The notes: generated by a model from the letters alone, not told the origin. A stretch of DNA of 64,000 nt from Mucilaginibacter pineti (GCF_900101875.1 NZ_FNAI01000001.1:62001-126000); one strand, 5' to 3'. Positions 52,596-61,892 are shown, counted from the first letter of the stretch. A program made the numbers and translations.

Positions 52596-52621
52596 TTGTC
52601 ATTCTGAGGAACGAAGAATCT
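52596..52621 (+). repeat. Single arm of the GTCATTCTGAG intergenic repeat
   Basis: TTGTCATTCTGAGGAACGAA continuing to GAATCT matches the complement of the right arm at about 43692-43718 nearly perfectly. The partner arm is missing here, so this is a partial copy in the 214-base gap before the GH63-type gene. Confidence 0.6.
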
Positions 52622-52793
52622 GTTATACAATAAGTAGATCCCATCCACGGCAAATCAAGGTCCTTCTGCTCTGGAGAGGATTATTACATGAGGGCTTCGC
52701 CGTTTAGGTGAGGCCCGAAGCAATTTCTTCACCTTCATGTAAAAACAAACTTTATCATTCTGTAATACTACCAAATAAACATACTTTGCAATA

Positions 52794-55391
52794 ATGAATG
52801 CAGAACAGTCAAGGTTAAAGGATATAAGCTGGAAAAAGTGGGGACCTTATGTAAGCGACCGTCAATGGGGCACCGTTCGGGAAGATTACAGCGCCAATGG
52901 CGACGCCTGGAACTATATAACCCATGATATGGCCCGCAGCAAGGCGTTTCGCTGGGGCGAAGAAGGGATTGCCGGCATCTGCGACAGGCAGCAAAATATT
53001 TGCTTTGCCATCGCGCTTTGGAATAAAAAAGACCCCATCATTAAAGAGCGCTACTTTGGCCTCAGCAATCCCGAAGGAAATCACGGCGAGGATGTGAAGG
53101 AACTGTATTATTACCTTGATAGTACGCCCACGCATTCGTACATGAAAACGCTGTACAAATATCCACAGCAGTCGTTTCCGTACGAGCAATTGCTTACAGA
53201 AAACAAGCGCCGCACCCGTAACGACCCGGAGTTTGAATTGATTGATACCGGGATCTTCGACAAGGATGCTTATTTCGACGTATTTACCGAGTATGCAAAA
53301 AATGCGCAGGATGATATTTTAATCAAAATCACCGTACATAACCGCGCCAACGAAGATGCCAGTTTGAACATCATGCCTACACTTTGGTTCCGCAACACCT
53401 GGAGCTGGGGGTATGATGATTATAAACCTTATTTAGCCGCTAAATCAAATACTGTAATTGAGGCTAACCATAAAGAATTTGGTCAGCTTTGGCTGCATAC
53501 CGAAGGTAACGGGGCTTTACTGTTTTGTGATAACGAAACAAATTCACAACGCCTTTATAACTACAACAACGGCCTTAGTTACCATAAGGATGGCATCAAT
53601 GATCACATAATTCATGGAGCCAATACCATCAACCCTAATAATAACGGTACAAAGGCTGCTGTTAATTATGATGTTAGCATCGCGGCAAAACAAAGTGTTA
53701 TCATTCGCCTGCGTTTGTCGCCGGATGCCAATTATAGCTTTGAAGATTTCGACCAGATCTTTAACACCCGCATAACCGAGGCCGACCAGTTTTATAAGGA
53801 CGTTTATACCAATAAGGATGATGCCGACAGAAGCCTTATTCAACGGCAGGCATTTGCTGGTATGTTATGGAATAAACAGTTCTATTACTCGGATATAAGG
53901 CAGTGGCTCAACGGAGATCCGGCGCAGCCCGAGCCACCCGTTCAGCGTGAAAATGCCCGCAACAGTAAGTGGAAACACATGAACACCAAGGATGTGATCT
54001 CCATGCCCGATAAATGGGAGTATCCTTGGTTTGCCGCCTGGGACCTCGCATTTCATTGCCTAACGCTGGCCAATGTAGATATGCACTTCGCCAAAAATCA
54101 GTTGATATTGCTTACCCGCGACTGGTACATGCACCCCAACGGGCAGTTACCGGCGTACGAGTGGGAATTTAGCGATGGTAACCCGCCGGTGCATGCTATG
54201 GCCGTTTGGAAAATTTATCAAAAAGATAAAAAGAACAACAACGGCAAAGGCGATACCTATTTCCTGGAAAGGGTTTTTCATAAGCTGATGCTGAATTTTA
54301 CCTGGTGGGTGAACCGTAAGGATGCTTTGGGCAATAATATTTTTGAAGGCGGTTTCCTGGGGATGGATAATATTGGTGTGTTTGACAGGAATGTTCAATT
54401 GCCAATGGGGCAGCACCTGGAACAGGCCGACGGCACCAGCTGGATGGCCATGTATTCGCTTAACTTATTGCGGATAGCTACCGAACTGGCCGAAACAGAT
54501 AAAGCTTATGCGGATATTGCCTCTAAATTTTTTGAGCATTTTATTTACATAGTTGATGCCATGTCTAACCTCGGCGAAAACAAAGAAGGCCTTTGGGACG
54601 ATGAAGATGGCTTTTTTTATGATCAGCTGCGGTTTCCGGATAATGGCTCGGTTAAAATGCGGGTGCGCAGCATCGTGGGACTGATACCCTTGTTTGCGAC
54701 CGAGGTGCTGGATGAAAATGATATCGTTAACAGTCCGGTTTTTACAGAGCGGATGCGCTGGTTTGCCGAAAAGCGGCCCGATCTTGCATCGTTGGTTTCG
54801 CGCTGGGGTGAAAAGAGCAGTACCGGAAAACACCTCATCAGTCTGCTCAGGGGGTATCGTATGAAATCGCTGTTGAAATACATGTTGGATGAAAATGAGT
54901 TTTTGAGCCCATATGGCATCCGTTCGCTATCAAAATATCATGAACAGCATCCATATCATATTGCACTCAACGGCGTTGAATTTGGCATAGCCTACAAACC
55001 TGCCGAAAGCGATAGCGGCCTGTTTGGCGGCAACAGCAACTGGCGCGGCCCCATCTGGATGCCCATCAACTACCTTATTATTGATAGCCTGCAGCGCTTT
55101 CATGAATATTACGGCGATGATTTCAAAATAGAATGCCCCACAGGTTCGGGTAATTTTATGAACCTTAAACAAGTGGCCGATGAACTTTACCACCGGGTAT
55201 CCAAGCTGTTTTTAAAAGATGGAAATGGTAATCGTCCCGTAACGGGCAGCCATCACAAACTGCAAACAGATCCGAATTTTAAAGACTATATACTGTTTTA
55301 CGAATATTTTTGCGGCGACAGCGGTCGCGGAGCCGGTGCATCGCACCAAACCGGCTGGACAGGCCTCATAGCCAATTGCCTGCATATGTAA
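52794..55391 (+). CDS. GH63-type (MGH1-like) glucosidase, cytoplasmic
   Basis: A protein of 865 residues with no signal peptide. The start LKDISWKKWGPYVSDRQWGT, then VREDYSANGDAWNYITHDMA, and the later KWEYPWFAAWDLAFHCLTLA and GQLPAYEWEFSDGNPPVHAM are features of the (alpha/alpha)6-barrel MGH1-like/GH63 family. The C-terminal NWRGPIWMPINYLIIDSLQR is a further conserved block. Characterised members are glucosidases, mannosylglycerate or glucosylglycerate hydrolases. Acidic residues in AWDLA and YEWEF are candidate catalytic residues. A TAnTTTG-like box (TACTTTG, from 52779) lies almost at the ATG, so the 5' leader may be short or this may be chance. It precedes the ethanolamine genes by 143 bases and is unrelated to them in function. 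Confidence 0.88.
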   Translation: MNAEQSRLKDISWKKWGPYVSDRQWGTVREDYSANGDAWNYITHDMARSKAFRWGEEGIAGICDRQQNICFAIALWNKKDPIIKERYFGLSNPEGNHGEDVKELYYYLDSTPTHSYMKTLYKYPQQSFPYEQLLTENKRRTRNDPEFELIDTGIFDKDAYFDVFTEYAKNAQDDILIKITVHNRANEDASLNIMPTLWFRNTWSWGYDDYKPYLAAKSNTVIEANHKEFGQLWLHTEGNGALLFCDNETNSQRLYNYNNGLSYHKDGINDHIIHGANTINPNNNGTKAAVNYDVSIAAKQSVIIRLRLSPDANYSFEDFDQIFNTRITEADQFYKDVYTNKDDADRSLIQRQAFAGMLWNKQFYYSDIRQWLNGDPAQPEPPVQRENARNSKWKHMNTKDVISMPDKWEYPWFAAWDLAFHCLTLANVDMHFAKNQLILLTRDWYMHPNGQLPAYEWEFSDGNPPVHAMAVWKIYQKDKKNNNGKGDTYFLERVFHKLMLNFTWWVNRKDALGNNIFEGGFLGMDNIGVFDRNVQLPMGQHLEQADGTSWMAMYSLNLLRIATELAETDKAYADIASKFFEHFIYIVDAMSNLGENKEGLWDDEDGFFYDQLRFPDNGSVKMRVRSIVGLIPLFATEVLDENDIVNSPVFTERMRWFAEKRPDLASLVSRWGEKSSTGKHLISLLRGYRMKSLLKYMLDENEFLSPYGIRSLSKYHEQHPYHIALNGVEFGIAYKPAESDSGLFGGNSNWRGPIWMPINYLIIDSLQRFHEYYGDDFKIECPTGSGNFMNLKQVADELYHRVSKLFLKDGNGNRPVTGSHHKLQTDPNFKDYILFYEYFCGDSGRGAGASHQTGWTGLIANCLHM

Positions 55392-55424
55392 TAATGAAGC
55401 CGAAAACTATCCACTTGCAAAGAC

Positions 55425-55470
55425 CAATGAACTAAAGAACAAGTGAACCAATAAACTAATTAACAATTCC
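55425..55470 (+). repeat. Low-complexity intergenic direct repeats (AATGAAC type)
   Basis: Imperfect repeats such as CCAATGAACTAAAG and GTGAACCAATAAACTAA occur in the gap before the ethanolamine permease. Similar wording (CCAATGAGCCAGTGAACAA) is found at about 56949-56967, before eutB. Confidence 0.5.
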
Positions 55471-55534
55471 ATAACATAGCGCCGTTTTGATTTGAGCCTT
55501 GCTTTGAGTATCTTAAAGCGGTAAAATATTAACT

Positions 55535-56860
55535 ATGGCAGCAACCCCGGCAGAGCAGTTAAAAAGAGTATTAAAGCCTGTCCATTTATGGGCTATAGCG
55601 GTAGGGCTTGTTATCTCGGGCGAATACTTTGGCTGGAATTTGGGTTGGGCTGTTTCGGGTACTGTTGGGCTTTTGATAGCCACGCTGGTTATCACGGTAA
55701 TGTATATCACGTTCATTTTCAGTTATACCGAGCTTACTACCTCTATACCACATGCCGGCGGGGCCTTTGCTTATGCTTACCGGGCAATGGGTCCATTTGG
55801 CGGACTGATAGCCGGATATGCAACCCTGGTCGATTTTTTGGTGGCTACCCCGGCTATTGCGGTAGCTTTGGGTACTTATCTCCACTTTTTGAATGGCGCT
55901 ATCCCTGTTTTGCACACTGCCATGTTTTTTAATGTGGTGTTTATCATCCTTAATGCGTATGGTGTAAAGGAATCGGCAACGTTTTCTATATTCATTACCT
56001 TACTTGCCGTGGCCGAGCTGTTGCTTTATATGGGTGTGGTTACCCCGCATTTTAGCATGCACACTTATTTAACCAATCCCATGCCTTTTGGCTGGAGTGG
56101 TGTTTTTGCTGCGCTGCCATTCGCGGTTTGGTTTTACCTGGCAATTGAGGGTGTGGCCATGGTTGCAGAAGAAGTTAAAGACCCCAAAAAGAACATCCCG
56201 CGTGGTTACATTTCAGCAATTGTTACCCTTGTGTTTTTAGCCTTAGGTGTAATGATTCTCACCGGCGGCGTTACCGACTGGCGTAACCTCAGTAAACTTG
56301 ATTATCCGCTCCCAGAGGCCATCGGCATAGTACTGGGCAGAACCAGCGGACTAACCAAAATATTCGCCAGTATTGGCTTGTTTGGGCTTATAGCATCATT
56401 GCATGGTATTATCCTCGCATCCTCCAGACAAATATTTGCTATGGCCCGCAGCGGCTATCTGCCGCGTTCGCTGGCCAATATCAGCCATAAGTTTAAAACG
56501 CCTCACTGGGCGCTGGTAGTTGGCGGCCTGGTTAGTTCCATCTTCATCTATAAATTTAAAACAGACCAGATCATTATGCTGTCGGTATTAGGTGCCGTGG
56601 TAATGTACATGATGAGCATGATCAGTCTGTTTATTTTGCGCAAAAAGGAACCCAATCTGGAAAGACCATTCGCAGCGCCGTATTACCCGGTATTCCCTGC
56701 CATTGCGCTTGTTATCTGCGTAGTGTGTTTAATAGCCACCATATATTTCAATTTATTAATGAGCTATATATTTTTCGGCGGTCTTGCTGCCATAATTTTG
56801 GTTTTTGTGCTGATGGGCAGGCATAAGATAAAACTCACGGAAGAGCTGATGAATGGATAG
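55535..56860 (+). CDS. Ethanolamine permease (Eat/APC family)
   Basis: A protein of 441 residues with 12 predicted membrane segments. HLWAIAVGLVISGEYFGWNL and YTELTTSIPHAGGAFAYAYR, then AMGPFGGLIAGYATLVDFL, match the ethanolamine permease group of the APC superfamily. The C-terminus ends in a basic stretch (GRHKIKLTEELMNG). It is the first gene of a compact ethanolamine module: EutB follows after 128 bases and EutC after a further 99. Import of ethanolamine fits the downstream ammonia-lyase. Assignment is from the neighbourhood and family motifs together. Confidence 0.88.
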   Translation: MAATPAEQLKRVLKPVHLWAIAVGLVISGEYFGWNLGWAVSGTVGLLIATLVITVMYITFIFSYTELTTSIPHAGGAFAYAYRAMGPFGGLIAGYATLVDFLVATPAIAVALGTYLHFLNGAIPVLHTAMFFNVVFIILNAYGVKESATFSIFITLLAVAELLLYMGVVTPHFSMHTYLTNPMPFGWSGVFAALPFAVWFYLAIEGVAMVAEEVKDPKKNIPRGYISAIVTLVFLALGVMILTGGVTDWRNLSKLDYPLPEAIGIVLGRTSGLTKIFASIGLFGLIASLHGIILASSRQIFAMARSGYLPRSLANISHKFKTPHWALVVGGLVSSIFIYKFKTDQIIMLSVLGAVVMYMMSMISLFILRKKEPNLERPFAAPYYPVFPAIALVICVVCLIATIYFNLLMSYIFFGGLAAIILVFVLMGRHKIKLTEELMNG

Positions 56861-56861
56861 A

Positions 56862-56987
56862 GGACTATTGGATGAAGGACTATTGGACTGTTGGATAAAG
56901 GACCATTGGACAAAAGACTGTTGGATGAAGGACTGTTGGACAAAAAGACCAATGAGCCAGTGAACAAATGAACTATTGAACAAAAAA
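56862..56987 (+). repeat. Degenerate 14-17 bp repeats upstream of eutB
   Basis: Variants of AGGACTATTGGATGA follow one another about six times (GGACTATTGGATGA, GGACTATTGGACT, GGACCATTGGACAAAA, GACTGTTGGATGA, GGACTGTTGGACAAAA) in the gap between permease and eutB. The array is imperfect and reaches the eutB start. Confidence 0.7.
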
Positions 56988-56988
56988 C

Positions 56989-58368
56989 ATGAGCCAATTT
57001 CGCCATACTATCAACCAAAAGGTTTACAGGTTTAATGACCTGAAAACTTTGTTGGGCAAGGCTTCGCCACATCGATCTGGCGATGAGTTGGCAGGCGTAT
57101 GTGCTGAAAGTTATGAGGAAAGGGTAGCGGCGCAAATAACTTTGGCCGATGTGCCTTTAAAGTTATTTTTGAATGATGTGGTTATCCCTTACGAAAAGGA
57201 TGAAATAACAAGGCTGATCATTGATAGCCATGATGTTAAATCCTTCAGCTTAATTAGCCATTTAACCGTTGGCGAACTGCGCGACTGGCTTTTGAGCGAC
57301 GAAACAGACACCCAAACGCTTACCCAAATAGCCGCGGGACTAACCCCTGAAATGACGGCCGCAGTATCAAAACTAATGCGCAACCAGGATTTAATAGCTG
57401 TAGCAAAAAAATGTGAGGTGATAACCCGGTTTCGCAATACCATTGGGTTAAAGGGGCATTTCGCTACCAGGTTACAGCCCAACCACCCGACAGATGATCC
57501 GAGGGGAGTGGCGGCGAGTATTATAGATGGTTTACTGCATTGCAGTGGTGATGCTGTTATCGGTATTAACCCGGCAACAGACAGTCCGGCTGCGGTAAGT
57601 AGTTTATTAACGCTGATGGATACGCTGCGGCACCAGTTTGAAATTCCGACACAAACCTGCGTGTTAAGCCATATCACCACTACTCTGCAGCTCATCAATG
57701 CCGGGGCGCCTGTTGATCTTTGTTTTCAGTCGATAGCCGGAACGGAGCTGGCAAATACCAGTTTCGGTATAAACATGGCGCTTATTGAGGAAGCTTACCA
57801 GGCAACGCTCTCCTTAAACCGGGGTACCATTGGCAATAATGTAATGTATTTTGAAACCGGCCAGGGCAGCGCACTATCTGCCAATGCCAATTTTGGTGTC
57901 GATCAGCAAACCTGCGAAGTGAGGGCTTATGCTGTAGCCCGCAAATTTAAACCCTTGCTGGTGAATACCGTTGTAGGTTTCATAGGTCCCGAATATTTAT
58001 ATGATGGCAAGCAGATCATCCGCGCAGCGCTGGAAGACCATTGCTGCGGAAAACTGCTTGGCTTGCCAATGGGGGTAGATGTTTGCTATACCAACCATGC
58101 CGAAGCTGACCAGGACGATATGGATAACCTGCTTACCCTGCTTGGCGTAGCTGGTTGTAATTTTATCATGGGCATTCCCGGTGCCGACGATATTATGCTT
58201 AATTACCAATCTACCTCGTTTCATGATGCGCTGTATCTGCGTAAAGTGCTCGGCCTAAAACCTGCCCCTGAATTTGAGCAGTGGCTCATAAAGCAGGGGA
58301 TTGTAGATAGCAAAGGAAATATGCTGCCCGTGAGCGCAGCGCATGGCTTATTGGGAATAAAAGTTTGA
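56989..58368 (+). CDS. eutB: Ethanolamine ammonia-lyase large subunit
   Basis: A protein of 459 residues, the catalytic subunit that holds ethanolamine and adenosylcobalamin and yields acetaldehyde and ammonia. The family blocks are present: PLKLFLNDVVIPYEKDEITR, CVLSHITTTLQLINAGAPVD, FETGQGSALSANANFGVDQQ with the active-site Glu, and VNTVVGFIGPEYLYDGKQII. LGLPMGVDVCYTNHAEADQD completes the site. Length is the usual 450-460. Upstream repeats lie in the 128-base gap after the permease; EutC follows. No reactivase (EutA), acetaldehyde dehydrogenase or shell protein is visible on either side. Confidence 0.96.
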   Translation: MSQFRHTINQKVYRFNDLKTLLGKASPHRSGDELAGVCAESYEERVAAQITLADVPLKLFLNDVVIPYEKDEITRLIIDSHDVKSFSLISHLTVGELRDWLLSDETDTQTLTQIAAGLTPEMTAAVSKLMRNQDLIAVAKKCEVITRFRNTIGLKGHFATRLQPNHPTDDPRGVAASIIDGLLHCSGDAVIGINPATDSPAAVSSLLTLMDTLRHQFEIPTQTCVLSHITTTLQLINAGAPVDLCFQSIAGTELANTSFGINMALIEEAYQATLSLNRGTIGNNVMYFETGQGSALSANANFGVDQQTCEVRAYAVARKFKPLLVNTVVGFIGPEYLYDGKQIIRAALEDHCCGKLLGLPMGVDVCYTNHAEADQDDMDNLLTLLGVAGCNFIMGIPGADDIMLNYQSTSFHDALYLRKVLGLKPAPEFEQWLIKQGIVDSKGNMLPVSAAHGLLGIKV

Positions 58369-58467
58369 TCAGATTAAGGACTAAAAGATAAAGGAGTAAG
58401 GACAAGGGAAGTAAAGATTGAGGGATAAAAGAGCAAGGATAAAGGAAATAGGAGCAGATAGCATCAG
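58369..58467 (+). repeat. Purine-rich degenerate repeats upstream of eutC
   Basis: AAGGACTAAAAGATAAAGGAG, AAGGACAAGGGAAGTAAAG, AGGGATAAAAGAGCAAGGAT and AAAGGAAATAGGAGC follow one another between eutB and eutC. The word CAAGGATAAA recurs in the gap at 45120-45170. Each copy differs, so this is a decayed tandem repeat. Confidence 0.6.
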
Positions 58468-59220
58468 ATGAAGAGAAATATTCCAGAGGAATTGGAGCCT
58501 TTAAAAGCTTTGCAGGAGTTTACGCCGGCACGGATAGCTATTGGTCGCGTGGGTACAAGTATCCCGCTAAAACAATCGTTGGAATTTAAACTTGCCCATG
58601 CACATGCCCGCGATGCAGTATATTCTGAACTGGATATCAATGGCTTATCAGATACACTTAAACAGTTTCAGTTACCCGTATTGCAACTCCACAGCAAAGT
58701 GGCCGACAGGCGGCAATACCTTCAGCGACCCGACCTCGGCAGGAAGTTAAATGACGCTTCTATCAATTCGCTCCATAACAGCGCTGCCGCCGATGTTGCC
58801 ATTATTATAGTCGATGGGCTTTCTGCTACTGCGGTTAATGAAAATACTATTGGTCTTTTACAGGTGCTTATTCCGCAATTGCAGGCCGCTAACTTTAAGC
58901 TGGCCCCAATAACCCTTGTTGAGCAAGGTCGTGTAGCCATTGGCGACGATATAGGAAGCGGTTTGAATGCCAAATTATCCCTTGTGCTCATTGGCGAACG
59001 CCCAGGCTTAAGTTCGGCAGATAGCGTGGGTGCCTACCTCACCTATAATCCCAAACCGGGTTTAACCGACGAATCACGTAACTGTATCTCTAACATTCGC
59101 CCGAAGGGGCTGTCGTATAAAAAAGCAGCCAAAAAAATCTTCTATCTTATCAGCGAAGCCTTCGCCAGAAAGCTATCCGGTGTCGATCTGAAAGATAATG
59201 CCGGGAGTCTGGATTTTTAA
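58468..59220 (+). CDS. eutC: Ethanolamine ammonia-lyase small subunit
   Basis: A protein of 250 residues. The Arg-rich part of the family, ARIAIGRVGTSIPLKQSLEF with KLAHAHARDAVYSELD, and VADRRQYLQRPDLGRKLND, NAAADVAIIIVDGLSATAVNE-like strands (DVAIIIVDGLSATAV), and ERPGLSSADSVGAYLTYNP are EutC hallmarks. It binds the cobalamin together with EutB. The usual length is 250-300, so this is complete. The C-terminus NAGSLDF is short. Cotranscription with eutB is likely, with the purine-rich repeat between. Confidence 0.95.
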   Translation: MKRNIPEELEPLKALQEFTPARIAIGRVGTSIPLKQSLEFKLAHAHARDAVYSELDINGLSDTLKQFQLPVLQLHSKVADRRQYLQRPDLGRKLNDASINSLHNSAAADVAIIIVDGLSATAVNENTIGLLQVLIPQLQAANFKLAPITLVEQGRVAIGDDIGSGLNAKLSLVLIGERPGLSSADSVGAYLTYNPKPGLTDESRNCISNIRPKGLSYKKAAKKIFYLISEAFARKLSGVDLKDNAGSLDF

Positions 59221-59290
59221 GTCACAATTTTTTAAAAAACGTACGCAACCGGACGATAAGTGTTTCACTATCGAACATTTTTTTAATATT

Positions 59291-59329
59291 GATATTTAAT
59301 TAAATATCTGATAATTAGATATTTAATTA
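59291..59329. promoter_or_regulatory. Nested palindromes before the first ABC permease
   Basis: GATATTTAATTAAATATC (59291-59308) is a perfect 18-bp palindrome. It overlaps a second perfect inverted repeat: 13-bp arms 59297-59309 and 59317-59329 around GATAATT. Both lie 42-80 bases before the ATG at 59371, the usual operator position. All-AT symmetry makes a structure or chance explanation possible. Confidence 0.5.
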
Positions 59330-59370
59330 TTTGGTACGCCTTTTACTATTAGCTTGTAAACAAATAGGTC

Positions 59371-61761
59371 ATGTTAAAGAACTATCTTAAAATAGCCTGG
59401 AGAAATTTGATTAAACATAAAGTTTTTTCATTTATAAACGTGTGTGGCCTGGCCATTGGCGTGGCGGCGTTTTGGTTAATTAGTCTTTACGTGGCTGATG
59501 AATGGAGCTACGATCGTTATAATAAAAATGCCGACCGTGTGTTCCGCGTGGTACAGCATGGTTCATGGAATGGCGGTAAGTTTAACCTCGCCGTTACCTC
59601 GCCGCCTTATGCGCCTGCTTTAAAAAATGATTACGCCGGGGTAGAGGATGCCGTTAGGGTTGATGCCGAAGGTGGCGGCAAAATAAGCTATGGCAATAAG
59701 CAGGTTAACCAGGGTGACATGATCTTCACCGATAAAGGTTTTTTTAACGTATTTAGTCACCGCTTTTTATACGGCGAGGCGGCAACAGCACTGGCAAAAC
59801 CCAATACTATTGTTTTAACCAAAACATTAGCCATTAAACTATTTGGTGATGCGGAGAATGCCCTTAACCAAACCGTACTTATTGAAAATACGCCCAATAT
59901 GGTTACCGCTGTTATTGATGATGTGCCGGTAAATTCACATTTCTCTTTTTCGGCATTAAGATCATTACCAGCCAATTACACGGGTAAATGGGGCAATTCA
60001 AGCATATATACCTACGTGCTCTTAAAAAATCACGACGATTATAAACAGATAGAAGCCAATTCAGCCGCCTTCTTCAATAAATATTTAAAAGGGGAGCAAG
60101 GGCCTCTTAAATATCAGATGGAACTGCAGCCGCTTACGTCTATCCACCTTAAATCCAATTTAGATTATGAGATAGGGCAAAACGGCAACATTACCTATGT
60201 GTATGTATTTAGCGCTGTGGCTTTGCTTATTTTGGCTATTGCGGTTATTAATTATGTGAACTTGACTACCGCGCGGTCGTCTGTAAGGGTAAAGGAAATA
60301 GGGGTACGCAAAGTTATCGGATCGAGCAAAAAGCAGTTGATGCTGATGTTCTTTGCCGAATCTATTTTGCTCACCGTTATTGCTACGCTTTTGGCAGGGG
60401 TAATCATACAGTTCGCGCTGCCGTATTTCAACCAGTTATCGGGCAAAACTTTAATATTGCTGCAATTCGGTATGGCCAAAACGCTTATTGCCTTTGTGGT
60501 ATTCACTTTTGTAACAGGTTTTTTAAGCGGGTTGTACCCGGCTTTGTTCCTTTCTGGCTTCCGTACAATTTCGGCTATGAAGGGGCAAATGGGCAGCCAG
60601 GCATCTACCATATTATTCAGGAAATCGCTGGTGGTTTTCCAGTTCATTATTACTATTGTGATGATAGCAGGATCATGTATCATTTACCAGCAGCTGCACT
60701 TTGTAATGAATAAGGATCTGGGTTTTAATAAGGCGCAGGTGCTAACATTCCATATTCACGATAAATCAGCACGTACCAAAATAGCGGCCATAAAAAGCCA
60801 ACTGATGCAAAACCCGGCTGTCGAGAATGTTGGTATAGCTGGTAACCCCATCGGGAACAACAATATTGGTTCGGGCGATTTTAACCTTGGTGCCGATGGT
60901 AAGGCCAACCCAGAATCGAAGATCGTAGAGAACCTGGTGGTCGACGAGGATTTTATCCCAACGCTACAGATAAAAATGGCAAAGGGCCGCAATTTCTCGC
61001 CAACAATGGGTACTGATCAAAAGAACGCCATTATTGTGAACCAAACATTGGTGAATGAAATGGGCTGGAAAGATGCCATAGGCAAAACCGTACGCACCGG
61101 GATCGACCAGGATGGTCATGTTATTGAAAAACAGATCATCGGTATTGTGAAGGATTTTAACACCTATTCGCTGCAGCACAAAATAGCGCCAATGGTGCTC
61201 ACTATGCCCGAAAATGCTAACGACGAGGACAATCTGTACGTACGCATCAGCAAAAATAATATCCCCGCTACTCTAAAATACATCAGCAACGTGTATGGTC
61301 GTTTTGATATCGAAAGCAAAGTTGAATTTCATTTTCTTGATCAAAACTTTGCCAATCAATATCAGTCAGAGCAAAAGCAGGGCAGCATCCTGTTCATATT
61401 TACCATACTGGCTATTTGCATTGCCTGTCTTGGCTTATTTGGACTGGTTACCTTTACTGCCGAGCAAAGGGTTAAAGAGATAGGCATTCGCAAGGTATTG
61501 GGTGCCAGCATAGGTAATATTGTAACCCTGCTATCGCAGGATCTGATGAAACTGGTATTGGTTGCCACATTAATAGCATCGCCATTAGCCTGGTATGGAA
61601 TGAGCAGGTGGCTGCAAAGCTTCGCTTATCGCATTAATATAAATTGGTGGGTATTTGCCGTTGCCGGCCTGGTGGCCATTATAATAGCCTTTGTGACCGT
61701 AAGCGTTCAATCTGTAAAAGCAGCAACTGCCAACCCGGCCAAAAGCCTTAAAAGTGAGTAG
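59371..61761 (+). CDS. MacB/FtsX-type ABC transporter permease
   Basis: A membrane protein of 796 residues. NYLKIAWRNLIKHKVFSFIN followed by VCGLAIGVAAFWLISLYVAD is the first helix of the MacB/FtsX permease family of Bacteroidota, and two FtsX domains are present (about 285-410 and 675-790). The second includes LFGLVTFTAEQRVKEIGIRK with VLGASIGNIVTLL. The periplasmic core domains (MacB_PCD) lie between. These proteins export lipoproteins, antimicrobials or peptides with a separate ATPase, which is not in view. A truncated homologue follows immediately, so the pair is a tandem duplication. Function specific to the pair is unknown. Confidence 0.92.
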   Translation: MLKNYLKIAWRNLIKHKVFSFINVCGLAIGVAAFWLISLYVADEWSYDRYNKNADRVFRVVQHGSWNGGKFNLAVTSPPYAPALKNDYAGVEDAVRVDAEGGGKISYGNKQVNQGDMIFTDKGFFNVFSHRFLYGEAATALAKPNTIVLTKTLAIKLFGDAENALNQTVLIENTPNMVTAVIDDVPVNSHFSFSALRSLPANYTGKWGNSSIYTYVLLKNHDDYKQIEANSAAFFNKYLKGEQGPLKYQMELQPLTSIHLKSNLDYEIGQNGNITYVYVFSAVALLILAIAVINYVNLTTARSSVRVKEIGVRKVIGSSKKQLMLMFFAESILLTVIATLLAGVIIQFALPYFNQLSGKTLILLQFGMAKTLIAFVVFTFVTGFLSGLYPALFLSGFRTISAMKGQMGSQASTILFRKSLVVFQFIITIVMIAGSCIIYQQLHFVMNKDLGFNKAQVLTFHIHDKSARTKIAAIKSQLMQNPAVENVGIAGNPIGNNNIGSGDFNLGADGKANPESKIVENLVVDEDFIPTLQIKMAKGRNFSPTMGTDQKNAIIVNQTLVNEMGWKDAIGKTVRTGIDQDGHVIEKQIIGIVKDFNTYSLQHKIAPMVLTMPENANDEDNLYVRISKNNIPATLKYISNVYGRFDIESKVEFHFLDQNFANQYQSEQKQGSILFIFTILAICIACLGLFGLVTFTAEQRVKEIGIRKVLGASIGNIVTLLSQDLMKLVLVATLIASPLAWYGMSRWLQSFAYRININWWVFAVAGLVAIIIAFVTVSVQSVKAATANPAKSLKSE

Positions 61762-61813
61762 TTGGTTATTGGGTCATTGGTCATTAAGTCATTGTTTTTT
61801 TAGAATTTAGATA

Positions 61814-61892
61814 TTAGAATTTAGAGTTTAGTTTTTAGCATTAGAGTTTCCCCCTTTTAGAATTTAGAGTTTAATTTTTAGCATTTAGAATT
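61814..61892 (+). repeat. Two direct repeats of about 36 bp before the last permease
   Basis: TTAGAATTTAGAGTTTAG with TTTTTAGCATTAGAG (61814-61849) and a near-copy with TTAATTTTTAGCATTTAG (61857-61892) have a period of 43 bases. A shorter TTAGAATTTAG copy precedes them at about 61800. All are rich in the words TTTAGA and TTTAG. Confidence 0.7.

Noticed and set aside
57189..57698. Reverse-strand open frame of 169 residues inside eutB
   Set aside because: Complete overlap with a well-recognised eutB; low-complexity hydrophobic composition typical of antisense frames.
55535..59220. Ethanolamine genes as a bacterial microcompartment locus
   Set aside because: No shell proteins, reactivase or aldehyde dehydrogenase in the window; only permease, EutB and EutC.
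59291..59329. AT-rich palindromes as a replication origin
   Set aside because: No DnaA boxes, dnaA, parAB or other origin genes in the surroundings; position suits an operator.
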